Assembly: GCA_028279375.1 (NCBI GenBank)
Contig: JANQNW010000001.1
Location: 170,141-234,140 of the forward strand
DNA: 64,000 nucleotides
Source of the DNA: Phycisphaerales bacterium
Lineage (GTDB): Bacteria; Planctomycetota; Phycisphaerae; Phycisphaerales; UBA1924
Direction of reading: 5' to 3'
The notes under the pieces are model-generated. The model made no database searches. It saw only the letters and a list, made by a program, of their open reading frames with translations, and was not told the origin of the DNA. This document shows, piece after piece, positions 59,548 to 64,000 of the stretch. How positions within the stretch are numbered: position 1 is the stretch's first letter; every line of letters begins with the position of its first letter. Made by a program: the position numbers and the translations under genes.

Positions 59548-59889
59548 TCAGGGGCCCGCGGCCTGCCTCGCCTGTGCGAACATGCCCTGAGCGCCGCCCA
59601 GTTCGTAGATCTGGAAGAGCTCGACCTGATTGCGATTTCGCACCCCATACATGAAGAGGCGTTCATCGCGCCGGTCGAGGATCGCGAGCACGTCATCATT
59701 GTCGCCGCCCTCGGCGGTCAGAATCGTGAGATCCCCGATGGAGGTGACGTTGCCGGCGTACGCGGCGTTGCCGGTGTCGAGCCGTCCCGCCTGCACGATA
59801 ATGAGCGCGAAGATCACGAAGGCGCTCGCCCAGAGGGCGACGCTGCCGCCGCTGAGGCGCTCGGTGTCCTGATGCTTCGTCGTGGTCAT
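59548..59889 (-). CDS. Small membrane-anchored protein of unknown function (113 aa)
   Basis: An N-terminal transmembrane helix (VALWASAFVIFALIIVQAGR) is followed by an exported domain of about 75 residues: SIGDLTILTAEGGDNDDVLA, ILDRRDERLFMYGVRN, QVELFQIYELGG and an Ala-rich end. The core D-D-V-L-A-I-L-D-R-R-D-E-R-L resembles one beta-propeller-like blade and has a counterpart in the preceding gene. Its start overlaps the stop of that gene (ATGA), so the two are translated together. It is the last gene before the terminator. No named family recognised. Confidence 0.75.
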   Translation of the reverse strand: MTTTKHQDTERLSGGSVALWASAFVIFALIIVQAGRLDTGNAAYAGNVTSIGDLTILTAEGGDNDDVLAILDRRDERLFMYGVRNRNQVELFQIYELGGAQGMFAQARQAAGP

Positions 59890-60191
59890 CGGCCACCTCC
59901 CCGTGTGCCGCGCGCGTCGAGGGCGAGGTTGCGATATCCGATGGGCGCCAGGTCCTGGCGGCTCTGATCCCAGCGGACGGCGACCAGCTCCTCGTTATTG
60001 CTGTCGATGATGTAGATCGCGGCTTCGGCGAGGCCCTGAACCTGCCCCGCAACCATGGTGTATTCGCCCCTGGCGCGATTGACGGACCGGTTTCGCTGTG
60101 CATCGGCGATGGGCGCGAATGTGACGAGCGCCAGTGCGGCCAGCAGCGTCGCATTCAGGACCAGCAGGCCGTTCTTTTGTTTTCTATTCAT
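59886..60191 (-). CDS. Small exported protein of unknown function (101 aa)
   Basis: Signal peptide LLVLNATLLAALALVTFAPI ending near IADAQ. The mature part reads GEYTMVAGQVQGLAEAAIYI, IDSNNEELVAVRWDQ, then a Gly/Arg tail. The sequence A-I-Y-I-I-D-S-N-N-E-E-L parallels the core of the next gene's product, so the two may be distant paralogues or form one mixed sheet. I do not know its function; the pattern is one I associate with planctomycete genomes. The ATG is 82 bases after the preceding gene. Confidence 0.75.
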   Translation of the reverse strand: MNRKQKNGLLVLNATLLAALALVTFAPIADAQRNRSVNRARGEYTMVAGQVQGLAEAAIYIIDSNNEELVAVRWDQSRQDLAPIGYRNLALDARGTRGGGR

Positions 60192-60273
60192 GGTGATGTG
60201 CTCCGCGCCTGACGGCGAATCTCTCTACTGATCCGGTCGGAAGGCGCCTGCGGTTCCACAGGGCGGAATCAGG

Positions 60274-60564
60274 TCAGTCCTGATGACCCCGCTTGCTGGG
60301 CAAGATGCTCACGGCGACGGCGCCGCCGGTCAGGCCGGCCGCGACGATATAGAACAGCCACACCGGTGGGTTGTCGGGACGCTCAGGCGACGGCGGTCTC
60401 GCCACGCTCCTGTTCCCTGACTGCGCCTGATTCGAGCGATTGCTCTGCGACTGCTGCTGGTTCTGCCGTGCCGGCAGCCCCTGCGCGTAGACGGCCGGCG
60501 CCAGGAGAATCAGACCCGCTCCAATCGCCACCAGCCCCCACCGTCTGCTTGTGCTGCTCTTCAT
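60274..60564 (-). CDS. Small protein with signal peptide, Gln/Asn/Ser linker and C-terminal membrane helix (96 aa)
   Basis: Signal sequence WGLVAIGAGLILLAPAVYAQ, then a low-complexity Gln/Ser/Asn linker, a Pro-rich stretch (RPPSPERPDNPP) and a C-terminal transmembrane helix VWLFYIVAAGLTGGAVAVSI followed by a short basic end. It would sit in the inner membrane with its middle outside. Its start overlaps the end of the HYExAFE gene by four bases. Function unknown; the layout resembles small accessory subunits of envelope machines. Confidence 0.72.
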   Translation of the reverse strand: MKSSTSRRWGLVAIGAGLILLAPAVYAQGLPARQNQQQSQSNRSNQAQSGNRSVARPPSPERPDNPPVWLFYIVAAGLTGGAVAVSILPSKRGHQD

Positions 60565-61196
60565 GCGACTGACGATACGGACGGCCCGCAGGGGTGTAAA
60601 GCGTCAGGGATCGCCGGAGGCGAGGGCGCGGAGGGCCAATCACCCCCTCGAAATGGCCTGCTGATGCGCGCATAGTCTGCCGCGGGTACGGAAACGGTGT
60701 CCCAGCGGGCGCTTCGAACGCGAGCGAATGCGCTGTATTGATCCAGTGGGGCCTCGCGCAGCGCGTACCAGCGTCCCTCGTGCTCGAAGACCTCCTGGTA
60801 GAGGCCGTCAGGCGGCTGGGCCTCGCACCAGTAGATGAAGATGAAGGAGGAGTCGAATCCGTCGCCGAAGAGCTCGCTCCAACGCGAGAGCGAATCGAGA
60901 TCCGCCGACGTGACCCAGTTCTGCATGGATGACCAGGTCGGCGCTCTCCGCCCGGCCGGAAGCTTGCGCCCCTTCGTCTCGACAAGAAGACTGCGCTCGC
61001 GTCCATACACGACGAAATCGAAAGACTTCAGCGCCCGTGCGTCTTCCTCTGCCGCAAGGCGAGGCGCCTCGAATCGGCCATCCCCGGCGCCGGGGACCAG
61101 GGCCCTGCGCGCCTCGTCAACGGCGATATAAGGAATGCGATTGGAACGTAGATAGGATTCGAAAGCGCGCTCATAATGATGCCGTCGCTGCGCCAT
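60561..61196 (-). CDS. HYExAFE-family, PD-(D/E)XK nuclease-like protein
   Basis: 211 residues, cytoplasmic. It opens with RRHHYERAFESYLRSNRIPY, the HYExAFE signature I know as the name of an uncharacterised planctomycete family, followed by VDEARRALV. The core KSFDFVVYGRERSLLVETKG has the pattern of the PD-(D/E)XK nuclease fold: Asp in SFDFVVY and Glu-x-Lys in VETKGRK, with a conserved trailing block (SSFIFIYWCEAQPPDGLYQE). If active it would cut DNA or RNA, but no activity is known to me for the family. It sits between a pseudopilin and small membrane proteins in one operon. The start matches the signature. Confidence 0.8.
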   Translation of the reverse strand: MAQRRHHYERAFESYLRSNRIPYIAVDEARRALVPGAGDGRFEAPRLAAEEDARALKSFDFVVYGRERSLLVETKGRKLPAGRRAPTWSSMQNWVTSADLDSLSRWSELFGDGFDSSFIFIYWCEAQPPDGLYQEVFEHEGRWYALREAPLDQYSAFARVRSARWDTVSVPAADYARISRPFRGGDWPSAPSPPAIPDALHPCGPSVSSVA

Positions 61197-61261
61197 GGCG
61201 CAAGACTAGGACGGGGCCGCGATCATGGGAAGAGATTCCCCTGCCAGGGGATGGCGCTCCC

Positions 61262-61771
61262 CTACTGCCAGACGACGTGCACGGCGCCCGTGGAGGATGA
61301 GATCGTGATGTCGACCGCGCCGCCGGGATTGGTGAGCGTGATCGTCGCGCCGCCGAGCGTCTCGAGTCTTGTGAACTCGTCGAAGGAAAGCACATCCTCT
61401 GCGCCGCCCTCGAGCGTCAGTTCGACGTCATAGAGCAACGCGGCCCGACCCGAGCCAAGCGTGACCAGATAGTCCTCGTCATCGGCGCCGGGCATCTCGA
61501 TGGGCGTCTCGAGATCAGACTGGAGCGCGATCCAGTAGGTGTTGGCCTCGAGATCGAAGACGACAGCCGCCGGATCGGAGGGCGTTGCGAGAGAGATTGA
61601 CTGCGCGTACTCAACATCAGAGGCGACCATGTCGGCGCCGCCCTGCAGGCGCGCGGCGTCATCCGGCGTGAATCCCGGAATCGTGATCGCCAGCGCGATC
61701 GCCATGATCGCCATGGTGACGAGCAGATCGAGCAGCGAGAATCCTGTGGCGCAGCGCGTCGTGCGTTTCAT
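61262..61771 (-). CDS. FimT/GspH-like pseudopilin (169 aa)
   Basis: Prepilin signal RCATG/FSLLDLLVTMAIMAIALAI with Gly at -1 but Asp instead of Glu at +5. The following part (ASDVEYAQSISLATPSDPAA) is the GspH/FimT pattern, and the length of 169 residues is normal for that group, unlike the enlarged subunits of the 25-36 kb locus. The C-terminal half is beta-rich (VELTLEGGAEDVLSF, ATITLTNPGGAVDITI). Its ATG follows directly on the TGA of the upstream PilX-like gene, so translation is coupled. Confidence 0.82.
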   Translation of the reverse strand: MKRTTRCATGFSLLDLLVTMAIMAIALAITIPGFTPDDAARLQGGADMVASDVEYAQSISLATPSDPAAVVFDLEANTYWIALQSDLETPIEMPGADDEDYLVTLGSGRAALLYDVELTLEGGAEDVLSFDEFTRLETLGGATITLTNPGGAVDITISSSTGAVHVVWQ

Positions 61772-63625
61772 TCATTCCACTCCTGCGAGCGACTTGGCGC
61801 CACCGGTGTCGGAGCCGAAGTCGATGATGAGATTGTCCACGACCGTCATGACATCGCCTGCATCGCGCAGGTCGAAGAAGGAGCCATCGTCATTGAAGCC
61901 CGGCGTCTTGATGACGCCATCCGGCGGATCCGTCATTCGATTGGTGGATTCCATGGCGAAGGCGCGCATCGGCCATTCGCGCGAGACGACGCGCCCGGCG
62001 ACGCGTGTCGTCGGCTCCGGCTCGCCGCCGCCGATTGGCTCTCCGCCTCCGATTGGCCCCTTGCCGCCGCCGACCTCGCGAACCTCTTCTTCTTCGGGAG
62101 GCTCAGGCACATATCCCATGATGTGCTCCTTGATGGCGTCCATGCCGAGCGAGTCGTCCCACGCCGCAAGCGCATCAATGAGCTCATCAAGGAAGCTCCC
62201 GTCTTCCTTATAAAGGGGGCCATCGAGATCGGTGTAGCCGGTCTCCACGCCGAGCGCGGGATCGCAGTAGATCTCCGACCCGTTCGACGCTCGGATGCCC
62301 GCGACCGTCGCCCTGCCGACGAATATGGAGTCGTAGTTCATCGAGATGCGAGCCGTCGGCGCGTGGAATGATCCGAGCACAAGCGAGTTGCTCGTGAAGA
62401 CGTAATGCGGATCGATGACGCCTCCCGAATCCGGCGAAACCCCGTAGACGGTCATGCGCGTCGGATCGATGTACTCCTCCAGATCAGACACCTCAATCTC
62501 ATCCTGCTCCGCAATCTCGAGGTCGACGCCGAAACCGGCGTTATCAACGATGAGATCCCCCATGAGATAGAGCGAGAGCGATGAGTCTTCATCCTCGAAC
62601 TGGATCGTCGCTCCGTCGAGGAGCTGAACCGTGTCCGTGACCAGCAGTTCAACGTGCCCGTCGATGGTGAGCATGCCGCCGCTCTCCATCTCGAGGTGGT
62701 CGAACATGTAGAGCCCGCCGCTGTCGTCATTGAGAATCAGGTTTCCACCATCGGAGAGATAGACCCACGACACGGCGCCGGAGTTCAAAGGCGCGTTGAT
62801 GTCGAAGTTGAGCACAAGCGGCACAGACAAGATCGTCGGCAGCGTGCGGAGATAGACAGGCGCATGAGCAGGCGCCGTGGGGAGGCCGTCAACCGGAATG
62901 ACGCCGCCGCCCTCGAAAAGGACGTCATCCACCATGTCCTTCAGACCGGCGGACGCGGAGTCCATGACGAAGAGCTGCGAGCGAAGAATGTCGGACGTCT
63001 CATCGATATCGAACGCCGACGCGAGCGAGAATCCGGCGCCGAGATTCGCCGGTTCATTCACCTGGTTCTTCGGATTCCGATTCCAGACGGTGATGAGACT
63101 GCTGTTGTCGAGCTGGATCCCCTCGATCGCGTAGATGCCGAACTCATTGAGCCCGTCATCGATGCTGTCTTCGACATCCATGGGCGGCTCGACGGCGACC
63201 ACCATCTGGCGCATGCTCGTGAGACCATCGACGACCGCAATCGACGTGATCACGAGATCCGTATCGTCGGCGCTGGGCGGAGAGCCATCGAGCGTGGTCA
63301 CGGTCACGGTGACCACCGCGTCGCCAATCGAGGCCTCGGTGATAATTCGACCATCCGCTGACGCGACGCCGCGCCAGTCCTGTTCCGTCTCGAGCACGGC
63401 GATTCCGAGTTCCGCGCCCGTGCGCGCCGCCCAGTCGGAGGCAGACGCCGCTTCGGCGTTCGTCCCGATGGCGACCGAGTTCTCCTGGCTAATCAGGTAG
63501 AAGCTCGTCAGCGCACCGGCAGCGCCCAGGCTTATCAGCACCAGAATCAGGGCGACACCTCGCTTCGGATTGACTCCGGAACGAGTCTGACTGCGCTCGG
63601 TTTGTTCAAATGTGCACTTTCTCAT
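61772..63625 (-). CDS. PilX-like exported protein with beta-helix-like region and shared C-terminal module (617 aa)
   Basis: From ATG 63625: a basic leader, then a prepilin-like helix GVALILVLISLGAAGALTSF without Glu +5, as in PilX/GspK-type proteins. The middle part has regular short beta repeats (GNLILNDDSGGLYMFDHLEM, GGMLTIDGHVELLVTDTVQL) that suggest a beta-helix or bactofilin-like surface domain. A Gly/Pro/Glu-rich linker near residue 530 leads to a C-terminal module (RVVSREWPMRAFAMESTNRM to SLAGVE) that is almost identical in the neighbouring partial gene. It is probably a fibre-associated surface protein. An in-frame ATG at 63700 is less likely. Confidence 0.75.
   Translation of the reverse strand: MRKCTFEQTERSQTRSGVNPKRGVALILVLISLGAAGALTSFYLISQENSVAIGTNAEAASASDWAARTGAELGIAVLETEQDWRGVASADGRIITEASIGDAVVTVTVTTLDGSPPSADDTDLVITSIAVVDGLTSMRQMVVAVEPPMDVEDSIDDGLNEFGIYAIEGIQLDNSSLITVWNRNPKNQVNEPANLGAGFSLASAFDIDETSDILRSQLFVMDSASAGLKDMVDDVLFEGGGVIPVDGLPTAPAHAPVYLRTLPTILSVPLVLNFDINAPLNSGAVSWVYLSDGGNLILNDDSGGLYMFDHLEMESGGMLTIDGHVELLVTDTVQLLDGATIQFEDEDSSLSLYLMGDLIVDNAGFGVDLEIAEQDEIEVSDLEEYIDPTRMTVYGVSPDSGGVIDPHYVFTSNSLVLGSFHAPTARISMNYDSIFVGRATVAGIRASNGSEIYCDPALGVETGYTDLDGPLYKEDGSFLDELIDALAAWDDSLGMDAIKEHIMGYVPEPPEEEEVREVGGGKGPIGGGEPIGGGEPEPTTRVAGRVVSREWPMRAFAMESTNRMTDPPDGVIKTPGFNDDGSFFDLRDAGDVMTVVDNLIIDFGSDTGGAKSLAGVE
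61775..62026. repeat. Direct repeat, copy A (C-terminal module of the PilX-like gene)
   Basis: This 252-base segment matches 63749-64000 with 14 mismatches in my hand alignment and no gaps, at an offset of 1,974 bases. About the last 79 bases before the window edge are identical. Most of the mismatches are silent: only three of 65 compared residues differ. Confidence 0.9.
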
Positions 63626-63745
63626 TTGACCCGCCCCCAACACTCGCTCGCGCTCGCGCGAACTCCATTCGACATCGCTGTTCCGCGATTCGCTGAACAC
63701 CCTTGCTTTCTGGTGCTCACTCTCGTCCTGCCTCGGCGCCGTCTC

Positions 63746-64000
63746 TTACTCCACCCCTGCGAGCGACTTGGCGCCGCCGCTGTCGGAGCCGAAGTCGATG
63801 ATGAGATTGTCCACGACCGTCATGACATCGCCCGCGTCTCGCAGGTCGAAGAATGAGCCGTCGTCATTGAATCCCGGCGTCTTGAGGACGCCATCCGGCG
63901 GATCCGTCATCCGGTTGGTGGCTTCCATGGCGAAGGCGCGCATCGGCCATTCGCGCGAGACGACGCGCCCGGCGACGCGTGTCGTCGGCTCCGGCTCGCC
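63746..64000 (-). CDS. C-terminal end of a second PilX-like paralogue (cut by window edge)
   Basis: The minus-strand frame is open from base 64000 to the TAA at 63746-63748, giving 84 codons. They encode the same module as the C-terminus of the downstream PilX-like protein (RVVSREWPMRAFAMEATNRM through VDNLIIDFGSDSGGAKSLAG), with three differences in the 65-residue core. This points to a tandem gene duplication. The N-terminal part lies beyond the window, so it cannot be confirmed as a full prepilin-like protein. A gap of 120 bases separates it from the next gene. Confidence 0.8.
   Translation of the reverse strand, partial: GEPEPTTRVAGRVVSREWPMRAFAMEATNRMTDPPDGVLKTPGFNDDGSFFDLRDAGDVMTVVDNLIIDFGSDSGGAKSLAGVE
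63749..64000. repeat. Direct repeat, copy B
   Basis: Partner of 61775-62026, about 94 percent identical by hand count. The repeat runs off the window edge, so its full length is unknown; homology may continue into the upstream gene. Confidence 0.9.

Noticed and set aside
1..64000. CRISPR arrays, insertion sequences, prophage genes, tRNA or rRNA genes
   Set aside because: No regularly spaced repeats, transposase or integrase motifs, phage structural genes or tRNA cloverleaf segments were noticed. The only long repeat is the PilX-like module pair.

Overview
The window is GC-rich, densely coded bacterial chromosome. It most likely comes from the phylum Planctomycetota, class Phycisphaerae. The main clues are paired secreted M64 peptidases ending in dockerin-like calcium loops (GDLNFDGVVGSGDL type), a protein starting with the HYExAFE signature, small exported proteins of a planctomycete type, and a large pseudopilin locus. 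This placement is inference from protein character; no rRNA was available. I saw no tRNA, rRNA, CRISPR array, insertion sequence or prophage.

Layout. 1-19 kb is mixed housekeeping and exported proteins: the start of clpC, a pterin carbinolamine dehydratase, GluQRS, a DUF192 lipoprotein, a SpoIIE/RsbU phosphatase, an M14 peptidase, a large secreted protein of unknown function, a minus-strand run (DUF151 nuclease, truD, HAD phosphatase), a penicillin-acylase-like Ntn hydrolase, two tandem M64 peptidases and a stand-alone CoaB. 19-36.3 kb is one long plus-strand secretion/pilus locus: PilB-like ATPase, PilT, second PilB-like ATPase, PilC/GspF, then six genes in the order G, G', H, I, J, K of a type II secretion pseudopilin set. 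The last is a K-like protein of about 1,494 residues, followed by a terminator. No secretin, prepilin peptidase, GspC, L or M is present.

36.5-48.2 kb holds heme O synthase (ctaB) with a SCO copper chaperone, a saccharopine-dehydrogenase-like enzyme, ruvA, a mannose-1-phosphate guanylyltransferase, a cysteine desulfurase coupled to a 69-residue protein, mlaD and mlaF without a permease, an ALDH7-type dehydrogenase and radA. 48.4-57.9 kb holds a small helical secreted protein with a strong terminator, a ZIP transporter, a 73-residue protein, an isolated nuoG, a TPR membrane protein, hisS and two tandem type I signal peptidases, each carrying a large insert between its catalytic blocks.

58-64 kb holds a RicT/PSP1 protein and then a probable minus-strand operon, read from right to left. 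It contains two paralogous PilX-like proteins (one cut by the window edge) sharing an almost identical C-terminal module, a FimT/GspH-like pseudopilin, the HYExAFE nuclease-like protein, three small exported or membrane proteins, and a clear terminator. Together with the 19-36 kb locus and the two signal peptidases, the window is rich in cell-envelope export functions. The best candidates for something undescribed are the hybrid T2SS/T4P locus, the insert-bearing signal peptidase pair and the 59.5-64 kb pilin-like operon.
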